Both the position numbers and the translations under genes were made by a program. DNA of 64,000 nt from Arthrobacter sp. ZGTC131 (lineage in GTDB: Bacteria; Actinomycetota; Actinomycetes; Actinomycetales; Micrococcaceae), in NCBI RefSeq assembly GCF_002929275.1, contig NZ_PJIK01000012.1, positions 1 through 64,000 of the forward strand, read 5' to 3'. The notes below the pieces were generated by a model that was not told the origin of the DNA, searched no databases, and saw only the letters and a program-made list of their open reading frames with translations. Of the stretch, positions 51,032-58,669 are shown one piece after another. How positions within the stretch are numbered: position 1 is the stretch's first letter; every line of letters begins with the position of its first letter.

Positions 51032-51046
51032 CGAAAGTTTTCGAAA
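51032..51046 (+). promoter_or_regulatory. Candidate LacI operator B
   Basis: CGAAAGTTTTCGAAA, the same motif as site A in inverted orientation relative to its own gene, in the leader of the ABC operon. A central TTTTCGAAA is the palindromic core. Confidence 0.55.
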
Positions 51047-51150
51047 TCTGCGGCCTCACGAAATCATCATCAGCGGCTGAGCGGCCTCCCTTGGACGGCC
51101 AGCCTGCCAGCTCTCACACCCGGGCAATCAGCGCCGACCCCGGAGGACGG

Positions 51151-52485
51151 ATGAAATACCAGATGAAAACCCGTAAGTTGCGAACCGCCGTCATGGCCAT
51201 CTCTGCCGCAGCGCTCTCCGTCAGCTTGGCGGCTTGCGGTTCCAGCGGCCCCGCAGGTTCCACCTCCGCAGGCTCCGGCACCGCCACCATGTGGGGGCTG
51301 ACCGGCGGCAACCAGCCCGTACTGCAGAAGTCCATTGAGGCATGGAACAGCGCCCACTCCGACAAGACCATCAAGCTCGACTTCTTCGCCAACGATGCCT
51401 ACAAGACCAAGGTCCGCACCGCCGTCGGTGCAGGCGAGGGCCCTACCTTCATCTACGGTTGGGGCGGCGGAGTCCTGAAGTCCTACGTGGATGCCGGCCA
51501 GGTGGAGGACCTCTCGGATTTCATCAAGGAAAACCCTAAGGTGAAGGACCGCTATCTTCCGTCCGTCCTGAAGAACGGTGAATTGGACGGCAAGACCTAC
51601 GCCCTGCCCAACAACAACGTCCAGCCCGTAGTCCTGTACTACAACAAGGAAGTTTTCAACAAGGTCGGAGCGGAAGCGCCGAAGACGTGGGACGAACTGA
51701 TGGCACTGGTTCCCAAGTTCAAGGAGGCCGGCATTGCCCCGTTCTCCCTGGGCGGCCAGTCCAAGTGGCCGGACCTGATGTGGCTCGAGTACCTCGTTGA
51801 CCGCATCGGCGGCCCGGAGGTCTTCGCCAACATCGCTGCAAACAAGCCCGACGCCTGGTCCGACCCCGCAGTGGTCGAAGCCCTCACCAAGATCCAGGAA
51901 CTGGTAGACGCCGGCGGCTTCGTCAACGGCTTCTCCTCCATCGCTGCAGACAGCAGCGCCGACCAGGCCCTGCTGTACACCGGCAAGGCGGCCATGATCC
52001 TTCAGGGCGGCTGGATCTACCAGGGCATGAAGAAGGATGCCGGTGATTTCGTCACTAGCGGCAAGCTCGGCTTCACCACCTTCCCCACGGTTGAAGGCGG
52101 CAAGGGCGACCCTGCAAACGTGGTGGGCAACCCGTCCAACTTCTGGTCGATTTCATCGAAGGCCACCCAGGAGGAGAAGGATGCGGCCCTCGAGTACGTC
52201 AAGGACGGCATGTTCACGGACGCAAACGTTCAGGACCTCATCAACTCAGGAGCTGTTCCCGTAGTCCAGGGCATCGAAAGCAAGCTTGAGGCCTCACCAG
52301 ACAAGGAGTTCCTGACCTACGTCTACGGCATGGCCAAGAATGCCCCGGACTTCACCCTCTCCTGGGACCAGGCCCTGACCCCGGCACAGGGCGACGCGAT
52401 GCTGACCAACCTCGACCAGATCTTCCTCAAGAAGATCACCCCGGAGCAGTTCGTCTCCACGATGAACGCCACGATCGGAAAGTAA
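51151..52485 (+). CDS. Carbohydrate ABC substrate-binding lipoprotein
   Basis: 444 residues from ATG with GGAGG 5 nt upstream. Lipoprotein signal ending VSLAAC then GSSGPAGST. Fold of the sugar-binding type I/II group: TATMWGLTGGNQPVLQKSIE, GPTFIYGWGGGVLKSYVDAG, DLMWLEYLVDRIGGPEVFA, and GKAAMILQGGWIYQGMKKDA. Followed by two permeases, without ATPase. The ligand is unknown; neighbours suggest a glycoside or a rare sugar. Confidence 0.88.
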   Translation: MKYQMKTRKLRTAVMAISAAALSVSLAACGSSGPAGSTSAGSGTATMWGLTGGNQPVLQKSIEAWNSAHSDKTIKLDFFANDAYKTKVRTAVGAGEGPTFIYGWGGGVLKSYVDAGQVEDLSDFIKENPKVKDRYLPSVLKNGELDGKTYALPNNNVQPVVLYYNKEVFNKVGAEAPKTWDELMALVPKFKEAGIAPFSLGGQSKWPDLMWLEYLVDRIGGPEVFANIAANKPDAWSDPAVVEALTKIQELVDAGGFVNGFSSIAADSSADQALLYTGKAAMILQGGWIYQGMKKDAGDFVTSGKLGFTTFPTVEGGKGDPANVVGNPSNFWSISSKATQEEKDAALEYVKDGMFTDANVQDLINSGAVPVVQGIESKLEASPDKEFLTYVYGMAKNAPDFTLSWDQALTPAQGDAMLTNLDQIFLKKITPEQFVSTMNATIGK

Positions 52486-52489
52486 CGAA

Positions 52490-53392
52490 GTGACAACCAC
52501 CAGTTCCATCCGCCGGGGGGTCCGCGACGCGGGCCCCTCGGGGTGGCTGGCAGTGCCAGCCCTCGTTTTCTTCCTGGTGTTTGCAGTTGTCCCGCTGCTC
52601 GGCGTGGTATTCCTCAGCTTCACCTCCTGGGACGGACTGCGGGAGATCAAGCTCAGCGGGCTCTCCAGCTGGACCACAGTCCTCACCGACCCCGTCACCG
52701 GCAATGCGCTGCTGGTGACCGCCAAGATCATGTTCTTCTCCTTCATGGTCCAGGCACCGATCAGCCTGCTGCTGGGCGTCTTCACGGCGGGCGGCCAGAA
52801 GTACCGCGCTGCGCTTGCAGTCCTGTACTTCCTGCCCCTCCTGCTTTCATCAGCAGCCGTTGCCATCGCCTTCAAGGCGCTCCTCGACCCGAACTTCGGC
52901 CTCGGCGCCGGGCTCAACCTGCCCATCCTGGCCCAGGACTGGCTCGGCAACTCGGACCTCGTGCTGTTCGTTGTGGTGTTCGTCATCGCCTGGCAGTTCG
53001 TGCCGTTCCACACGCTCATCTACCAAGGCGGCGTGCGGCAGATCCCCACATCCCTGTATGAGGCGGCGGAGATCGACGGCGCCGGACGCTTCCGCCAGTT
53101 CCTTAACATCACCCTGCCGCAACTGAAGTACACCATCATCACGTCATCCACCCTCATGGTGGTGGGCAGCCTGGCCTACTTCGACCTCATTTTCGTCCTC
53201 ACCGCCGGAGGCCCCGGTTACAGCACCCGCCTGTTGCCCCTGCACATGTACCTCACCGGTTTCAAGGCCAACGACATGGGAGCCGCCAGCGCCCTTGGCG
53301 TCATCCTGATCGTCATCGGGCTGGCCCTTGCCCTGCTCCTGCAGCGGCTGGGCGGCAAGAACCGGAACGCAAGCCAATTGGAAGGTGCCTGA
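52490..53392 (+). CDS. Carbohydrate ABC permease 1
   Basis: 300 residues from GTG, 4 bp after the binding-protein stop. Six spans; EAA loop PTSLYEAAEIDGAGRFRQFL; ALVFFLVFAVVPLLGVVFLS at the start and GSLAYFDLIFVLTAGGPGYS near the end, typical for MalF-type subunits without the long MalF insertion. Stop overlaps the next start. Confidence 0.9.
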   Translation: MTTTSSIRRGVRDAGPSGWLAVPALVFFLVFAVVPLLGVVFLSFTSWDGLREIKLSGLSSWTTVLTDPVTGNALLVTAKIMFFSFMVQAPISLLLGVFTAGGQKYRAALAVLYFLPLLLSSAAVAIAFKALLDPNFGLGAGLNLPILAQDWLGNSDLVLFVVVFVIAWQFVPFHTLIYQGGVRQIPTSLYEAAEIDGAGRFRQFLNITLPQLKYTIITSSTLMVVGSLAYFDLIFVLTAGGPGYSTRLLPLHMYLTGFKANDMGAASALGVILIVIGLALALLLQRLGGKNRNASQLEGA

Positions 53393-54291
53393 TGGCTACA
53401 ACACAGCTACCGGTTCCGCCGTCGGCCCCGGCCCGCGCGGAAGCAGCTCCCCGCCCCAGCATCAAAGGCCCTGGCCGGAAGCGGCCAAACGTCCTTGGCG
53501 GCCTTGGAGGCTGGCTCTGGCTCGCGATCATCATCGTGCCTATCTACTACGTGGTAATCACCAGCCTGAAGAACCAGGCCGGCTTCTTCACCAGCAACCC
53601 GATGGCACCGCCCACCGAGCCCACGCTGGCCAACTTCCAGCTGGTGCTCGAAAACGAGTTTGCGCGCTACTTCGCGAACAGCCTCATCGTCACGGTGGGC
53701 ACCGTGCTCCCGGCCCTGTTTGTCTCGTTCATGGCGGCCTACGCCATCGTCCGCGGCAGGGGCCGGTTCCTGAACTGGACCAACAACCTGTTTCTGCTGG
53801 GACTGGCGATCCCCCTGCATGCCACCATCATTCCGATCTACTGGATGATCACCCGCGCCCACCTGTACGACACCCTGCTGGCGCTCATCCTGCCGTCCAT
53901 TGCTTTCGCCATTCCGGTGTCGGTGCTGATCCTCTCCAACTTCATGCGGGATGTCCCCAATGAGCTGTTCGAATCAATGCGGCTGGACGGCTGCAGCGAC
54001 TGGGCCATGCTGTGGCGGCTGGCTCTTCCGATGACCAAGCCGGCAGTGATCACGGTGGGAATCTACAACGCCCTGCACGTCTGGAACGGCTTCCTCTTCC
54101 CGCTGATCCTGACCCAGAGCCCGGACACCCGCGTGCTGCCTCTCTCGCTGTGGACCTTCCAAGGCGAGTTCAGCGTCAACATTCCCGCGGTGCTCGCCTC
54201 CGTGGTGTTGGCCACCCTGCCACTGCTGGTGATCTACGTCGTTGCCCGGCGCCAACTCCTCAGCGGCCTCACTGCCGGCTTCAGCAAGTAG
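53392..54291 (+). CDS. Carbohydrate ABC permease 2
   Basis: 299 residues; its ATG overlaps the upstream TGA. Six spans with a 40-residue cytoplasmic N-terminal tail; EAA loop NELFESMRLDGCSDWAMLWR; MalG-type ends (FPLILTQSPDTRVLPLSLWT). Forms the channel with permease 1. An ATPase such as an MsiK-like shared subunit must come from elsewhere. Confidence 0.9.
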   Translation: MATTQLPVPPSAPARAEAAPRPSIKGPGRKRPNVLGGLGGWLWLAIIIVPIYYVVITSLKNQAGFFTSNPMAPPTEPTLANFQLVLENEFARYFANSLIVTVGTVLPALFVSFMAAYAIVRGRGRFLNWTNNLFLLGLAIPLHATIIPIYWMITRAHLYDTLLALILPSIAFAIPVSVLILSNFMRDVPNELFESMRLDGCSDWAMLWRLALPMTKPAVITVGIYNALHVWNGFLFPLILTQSPDTRVLPLSLWTFQGEFSVNIPAVLASVVLATLPLLVIYVVARRQLLSGLTAGFSK

Positions 54292-54294
54292 ACG

Positions 54295-54345
54295 CCCGGT
54301 GGTCGAGCTTGTCGAGGCCCGGTTTCGACAAGCCCAACCACCGGG
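54295..54345. repeat. REP-like inverted element, copy 2 (terminator-like hairpin)
   Basis: A 21-bp imperfect inverted repeat: CCCGGTGGTCGAGCTTGTCG at one side and its near-complement at 54325-54345, sharing the core GAGCTTGTCGA with the copy at 20708. It follows the permease stop and may attenuate transcription into the downstream oxidoreductase gene. Confidence 0.6.
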
Positions 54346-54379
54346 ATGCTCAACCACCGATTAACTGAAAGGACCACTC

Positions 54380-55567
54380 TTGACTGACATGAAGCCGTTG
54401 CGGGTCGGCATGGCCGGCTACGCGTTCATGGGTGCCGCCCACTCACACGCCTGGCGGACCGCGCCCCGGTTTTTCGACCTGCCGCTGCAGCCGCAGCTCA
54501 CCGCGGTTGCGGGCCGTAACGCCGACGGTGTGAGGGCCGCCGCCGGGAAACTGGGCTGGGAGTCGGCCGAAACTGACTGGCGGCGCCTGGTTGAACGCGA
54601 CGATATCGACCTGATCGACATCTGCACCCCCGGCGACACCCACGCCGAAATCGCGATCGCCGCCCTTGAGGCCGGCAAGCACGTGCTGTGCGAAAAGCCG
54701 CTGGCCAACTCCGTGAACGAGGCGGAGCGGATGACTGCCGCGGCCGAAGCGGCGGCAAAGCATGGGGTCTTCGCGATGTGCGGATTCAGCTACCGCCGCA
54801 CGCCCGCGCTTGCGCTGGCCAGGCGGATGGTGGAAGAGGGCCGGCTGGGAACCATCCGGCACGTACGTGCCCAATACCTGCAGGACTGGCTGACCGACGA
54901 GAACGCGCCAATGACCTGGCGGCTGGACAAGAGCAAATCCGGCTCCGGCTCCCTCGGCGACATCGGCGCCCACAGCATCGACGCTGCCCAGTGGCTCACC
55001 GGCCAAAAGATCAGCGGTGTATCGGCGCTCCTGGAAACGTTCGTGCCCGAGCGGCCTCTTGCAGGGGACTTGGTGGGGCTCGGCGGGCAGGGCGGCGCTG
55101 ATGCGCCCCGCGGAGCGGTGACGGTTGACGACGCCGCGATCTTCAGTGCCCGGTTCGACGGCGGCGATGCTTCAGCTGGCGCCGTCGGTGTCTTCGAAGC
55201 CACCCGGTACGCTCTGGGCAGGAAGAACGCCATGCGCTTGGAACTGAACGGCACCAAGGGGTCCCTCGCCTTCGATTTCGAAGACATGAACGTTCTTTCC
55301 TTCTACGACGCCGCCGAGTCGCCCGACGCAGGATTCCGCCGGATCCTCGTGACGGAGCCCGAGCACCCCTATGTGGGCAAGTGGTGGCCCACCGGCCACG
55401 GCCTGGGTTACGAGCACGGTTTCACCCACCAGGTGGTGGACCTCGTCAACGCCTTGGCGGAACAAAGGCAGCCGGAACCGTCGTTCGCGGACGCCCTCCA
55501 GGTCCAGCAGGTGCTCGCCGCCGTGGAATCCAGCGCCGTCAATTCCAGCCAGTGGCAGAAGGTCTAA
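54380..55567 (+). CDS. Gfo/Idh/MocA-family sugar dehydrogenase 1
   Basis: 395 residues from TTG (a downstream ATG at 54389 is possible), with AAAGGACC upstream. Rossmann start LRVGMAGYAFMGAAHSHAWR; then ICTPGDTHAEIAIAALEAGK, CEKPLANSVNEAERM with the catalytic Lys, SLGDIGAHSIDAAQWL with Asp/His; C-terminal beta-sheet domain GTKGSLAFDFEDMNVLSFYD. Such enzymes oxidise a sugar hydroxyl to a ketone with NAD(P)+. First of four catabolic genes after an ABC importer, so it may start the attack on the imported glycoside. Confidence 0.88.
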   Translation: MTDMKPLRVGMAGYAFMGAAHSHAWRTAPRFFDLPLQPQLTAVAGRNADGVRAAAGKLGWESAETDWRRLVERDDIDLIDICTPGDTHAEIAIAALEAGKHVLCEKPLANSVNEAERMTAAAEAAAKHGVFAMCGFSYRRTPALALARRMVEEGRLGTIRHVRAQYLQDWLTDENAPMTWRLDKSKSGSGSLGDIGAHSIDAAQWLTGQKISGVSALLETFVPERPLAGDLVGLGGQGGADAPRGAVTVDDAAIFSARFDGGDASAGAVGVFEATRYALGRKNAMRLELNGTKGSLAFDFEDMNVLSFYDAAESPDAGFRRILVTEPEHPYVGKWWPTGHGLGYEHGFTHQVVDLVNALAEQRQPEPSFADALQVQQVLAAVESSAVNSSQWQKV

Positions 55568-55594
55568 GCCCGTGAAGACAGACAAGGAAGCACG

Positions 55595-56599
55595 ATGACC
55601 CGACCCATTACGCTATTCACCGGCCAGTGGGCCGACCTGCCGTTTAAGGAGGTGGCCCGGCTCGCAGGCGAGTGGGGCTTTGACGGGCTGGAGATCGCCT
55701 GCTGGGGCGATCACCTGGACCCGCGCCGCGCCGCCGAGGACGATGGCTACGTCCAGGACCGGCTGGACATCCTGGAAAAGAACAACCTGCAGGTCTTCGC
55801 AATCGCCAACCACCTGACCGGCCAGGCGGTGTGCGACGACCCGATCGACCAACGCCACCGGGACATCCTCGCTCCGGAGATCTGGGGCGACGGCGATCCA
55901 GAAGGCGTCCGTTCCCGCGCCGCGAGCTCCATGATGGACACCGCCCGGGCCGCCGCCCGGCTGGGGGTGAAGACCGTCACCGGCTTCACCGGCTCCTCGA
56001 TCTGGAAAGCAGTGGCGATGTTCCCGCCCGCGTCCGAGGCCATGATCGACGCCGGGTACCGGGACTTCGCGGACCGCTGGAACCCGATCCTTGACGTGTT
56101 CGATGAGGTTGGAGTGCGCTTCGCACTGGAAGTCCACCCCTCCGAAATCGCCTATGACTACTGGACCACCAAACGCACCCTCGAGGCCATCGGGCACCGG
56201 CGGGCCTTCGGGCTTAACTTTGACCCGTCCCACTTCATCTGGCAGGACCTGGATCCCGTGATGTTCCTGCAGGACTTCGCCGAGCACATCCTGCACGTGC
56301 ATGTGAAGGAATCCGTGCGCCAGCTCGACGGCCGCAACGGCAGGCTCGGCTCGCACCTGCCCTGGGCCGACCCGCGCCGCGGCTGGGACTTCGTGACCGC
56401 CGGGCACGGGGACGTGCAGTGGAACAGGATTTTCCGGACGCTGAACGCGATCGGCTACGCCGGACCCACCAGCATCGAATGGGAAGACGCCGGCATGGAC
56501 CGGCTCACGGGGGCGCCGCAGGCCCTGGCCCTCGTCAAGGACCTCGCTGCCATCGCCCCGCCGTCTGCGGCATTCGACGCCGCGTTCGCCACCCGCTGA
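55595..56599 (+). CDS. Sugar phosphate isomerase/epimerase-family TIM barrel protein
   Basis: 334 residues. Xylose-isomerase-like TIM barrel: [37 protein letters not shown] with a metal-binding Glu, [30 protein letters not shown] and [16 protein letters not shown]. Family members include D-tagatose 3-epimerase-like isomerases and lyases that act on 3-keto glycosides. Located between a Gfo/Idh dehydrogenase and ThuA, it may act on the keto sugar made by the former. Confidence 0.85.
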   Translation: MTRPITLFTGQWADLPFKEVARLAGEWGFDGLEIACWGDHLDPRRAAEDDGYVQDRLDILEKNNLQVFAIANHLTGQAVCDDPIDQRHRDILAPEIWGDGDPEGVRSRAASSMMDTARAAARLGVKTVTGFTGSSIWKAVAMFPPASEAMIDAGYRDFADRWNPILDVFDEVGVRFALEVHPSEIAYDYWTTKRTLEAIGHRRAFGLNFDPSHFIWQDLDPVMFLQDFAEHILHVHVKESVRQLDGRNGRLGSHLPWADPRRGWDFVTAGHGDVQWNRIFRTLNAIGYAGPTSIEWEDAGMDRLTGAPQALALVKDLAAIAPPSAAFDAAFATR

Positions 56600-56657
56600 C
56601 TACCGCGCGCTGACCATCTTCCGCCGGCCACAGGCCGGCGCCCATCAAAGGAACCCC

Positions 56658-57356
56658 ATGACAGAACGTAAGACCGCCCTAGTGGTCCGTGGCGGCTGGG
56701 ACGGGCACCAGCCCTTCGAAGCCACCGAACTCTTCATTCCCTACCTCAAAGACAACGGCTATGACGTCCGCGTCGAGGAGTCGCCCAAGGTGTACGCCGA
56801 CGCGGCCTATATGGCCGGCGTCGACCTGATCCTGCAGTGCATGACCATGACCACCATCGAAAAGGAGGAGTTCGCGGGCCTGCGGACCGCCGTCGAAAAT
56901 GGCACCGGTCTGGCCGGCTGGCATGGCGGGATCGCCGACTCCTACCGCAACAACTCGGACTACCTGCACCTCGTCGGGGGGCAGTTCGCCTGCCACCCCG
57001 GCAAACACCCGGATGAATGCATCGGGGAGCAGTCCGACAACTACGTGCCCTACACAGTGAACATGCTTCCCGCCGCCGCCAGCCATCCCATCACGGAAGG
57101 CATCTCCGACTTCGAGCTGGTGACCGAGCAGTACTGGGTGCTCTCCGACGACTACATCGACGTTCTCGCCACCACCACCCAAAAAGCCCGCGAATGGGAC
57201 CCTTGGCACCGCGAAGTCACCTCACCGGCAATTTGGACGCGGCACTGGGGTGAGGGCCGGATTTTCGTCGCGACCCCCGGCCACCGCGTGGAAATCCTCC
57301 AAGACCAGAACGTTCGAACCATCATTGAAAGGGGCCTGCTGTGGGCAAGCCGTTGA
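56658..57356 (+). CDS. ThuA-domain protein
   Basis: 232 residues. ThuA/class I amidotransferase-like fold: ALVVRGGWDGHQPFEATELF, GVDLILQCMTMTTIEKEEFA, GLAGWHGGIADSYRNNSDY and the His-rich HWGEGRIFVATPGHRVEIL near the end. ThuA is named from a trehalose/maltose utilisation operon of rhizobia where it works with the Gfo/Idh protein ThuB in 3-keto sugar metabolism. The same partnership is seen here. Its stop overlaps the next start by 16 bp. Confidence 0.88.
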   Translation: MTERKTALVVRGGWDGHQPFEATELFIPYLKDNGYDVRVEESPKVYADAAYMAGVDLILQCMTMTTIEKEEFAGLRTAVENGTGLAGWHGGIADSYRNNSDYLHLVGGQFACHPGKHPDECIGEQSDNYVPYTVNMLPAAASHPITEGISDFELVTEQYWVLSDDYIDVLATTTQKAREWDPWHREVTSPAIWTRHWGEGRIFVATPGHRVEILQDQNVRTIIERGLLWASR

Positions 57357-58468
57357 AAGTAGGAATCATTGGCTGCGGGGCCATCATCGCCCAGTACCTC
57401 ACTAACTTCCGCCGGCTCGACCAGATCGAACTGGTAGCCGTAGCGGACTTGGATCCCGCCCGCGCCCAGGCCGTCGCCATGGACTACGAGGGCGTCCGTG
57501 CCGTCACCGTGGAGGAACTGCTCGCCGCGGACGACGTCGAACTGGTGCTGAACCTGACCATCCCCGCCGCGCACGCCGAGGTTGCCCTGAAGGCCATTGC
57601 CGCCGGGAAGAGCGTCTACGGCGAGAAGCCGCTGGCGGCCTCCACCGCCGAGGCGCGGCAGGTCCTGGACGCTGCCCGCCAGGCGGGCGTCGCCGTCGGC
57701 TGCGCTCCTGACACGGTGCTCGGCACCGGGATCCAGACGGCCCGCAAGGCGATCGACGACGGCCTGATCGGCGCGCCTGTCTCGGCCACCGCCACCATGG
57801 TGACCCCGGGGCACGAGCGGTGGCACCCGAACCCGGACTTCTATTACCAGCCCGGCGGCGGTCCCCTGCTGGACATGGGCCCCTACTACGTCACCGCCCT
57901 GGTAACCCTGCTCGGCCCCGTGGTGTCCGTCATGGGCGCCGCCAGCCACACCCGCAACACGCGCACCATCGGCTCCGGACCCCGCCAGGGGCAGGAGGTC
58001 CCGGTAGACATCGACTCCCATGTCACGGGCGTCCTCGTACATGCCTCCGGCGCTCTCTCCACCTTGTTCATGAGCTTTGACGCTGTAAAGTCCAAGTCGC
58101 CCAACATCGAGATTCACGGTGAACTCGGATCGCTGGTGGTGCCGGATCCCAACCACTTCGACGGCGACGTCCGGCTGTTTTCGCTGGGCGCCGACGAATG
58201 GGACACCCTGCCCGTCTCGGCCGGCTACGTTGACTCCGGCCGCGGCTTCGGCATCGCCGACCTTGCCTCGACGCCGCCCGGCGAAGAGCCGCGGGCAGGC
58301 GGGGAGCTGGCGTACCACGTCCTTGAAGTCATGGAATCGGTCCTGGAATCTGCCCGGACCGGCGCTGCGGTAGCCATCCAGAGCACTGCGAAGCGGCCGG
58401 ACACCGTCAGCTTGACCGTTTTGTCCACCGAGATGGAGGGGCTGCAGGTTCAGGAAAGCACGTCCTAG
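57341..58468 (+). CDS. Gfo/Idh/MocA-family sugar dehydrogenase 2 (ThuB-like)
   Basis: 375 residues from GTG, overlapping the ThuA gene by 16 bp. Rossmann motif KVGIIGCGAIIAQYLTNFRR; YGEKPLAASTAEARQVLDAA with catalytic Lys; LLDMGPYYVTALVTLLGPV where the usual Gfo/Idh GDxGxHxxD motif is LDMGPYYVTAL, that is His is replaced by Tyr. C-terminal beta-sheet with IEIHGELGSLVVPDPNHFDG. Probably reduces or oxidises the keto sugar intermediate; ThuB is its analogue. Confidence 0.87.
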   Translation: MGKPLKVGIIGCGAIIAQYLTNFRRLDQIELVAVADLDPARAQAVAMDYEGVRAVTVEELLAADDVELVLNLTIPAAHAEVALKAIAAGKSVYGEKPLAASTAEARQVLDAARQAGVAVGCAPDTVLGTGIQTARKAIDDGLIGAPVSATATMVTPGHERWHPNPDFYYQPGGGPLLDMGPYYVTALVTLLGPVVSVMGAASHTRNTRTIGSGPRQGQEVPVDIDSHVTGVLVHASGALSTLFMSFDAVKSKSPNIEIHGELGSLVVPDPNHFDGDVRLFSLGADEWDTLPVSAGYVDSGRGFGIADLASTPPGEEPRAGGELAYHVLEVMESVLESARTGAAVAIQSTAKRPDTVSLTVLSTEMEGLQVQESTS

Positions 58469-58502
58469 GATCCGGGCCCGCAACTGCTGCTGCGCATGCA
58501 CC

Positions 58503-58534
58503 CTGGACGGGCCTCGGCCCCGAGGCCCGTCCAG
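58503..58534 (+). terminator. Strong terminator hairpin after the glycoside operon
   Basis: A 15-bp perfect stem (CTGGACGGGCCTCGG and complement) with a 2-nt loop, 34 bp after the last gene. Ends the ABC-catabolic operon. Confidence 0.8.
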
Positions 58535-58563
58535 ACAGTTTGACCGCATGTCAGAACAAAGTC

Positions 58564-58592
58564 TTGACTCGGGAATTAGAGCGCTCTAATCT
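58564..58592 (+). promoter_or_regulatory. Predicted promoter and LacI operator of the sugar-porter gene
   Basis: TTGACT (58564-58569) and TAATCT (58587-58592) are 17 bp apart. The perfect 16-bp palindrome ATTAGAGCGCTCTAAT at 58575-58590 fills the spacer and -10, an ideal repressor position. The LacI gene at 60263 is the likely regulator. Confidence 0.7.
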
Positions 58593-58669
58593 GGGTAAAC
58601 GGTGTCTGCACCACCTCTCACCATCCATCGCCCGAAGGCCGCCCGCAGTTCGGCCCCACCGATCCCAGG

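Noticed and set aside
57152-58549. 465-codon minus-strand frame opposite ThuA and Gfo/Idh genes
   Set aside because: Antisense shadow; no start signal.
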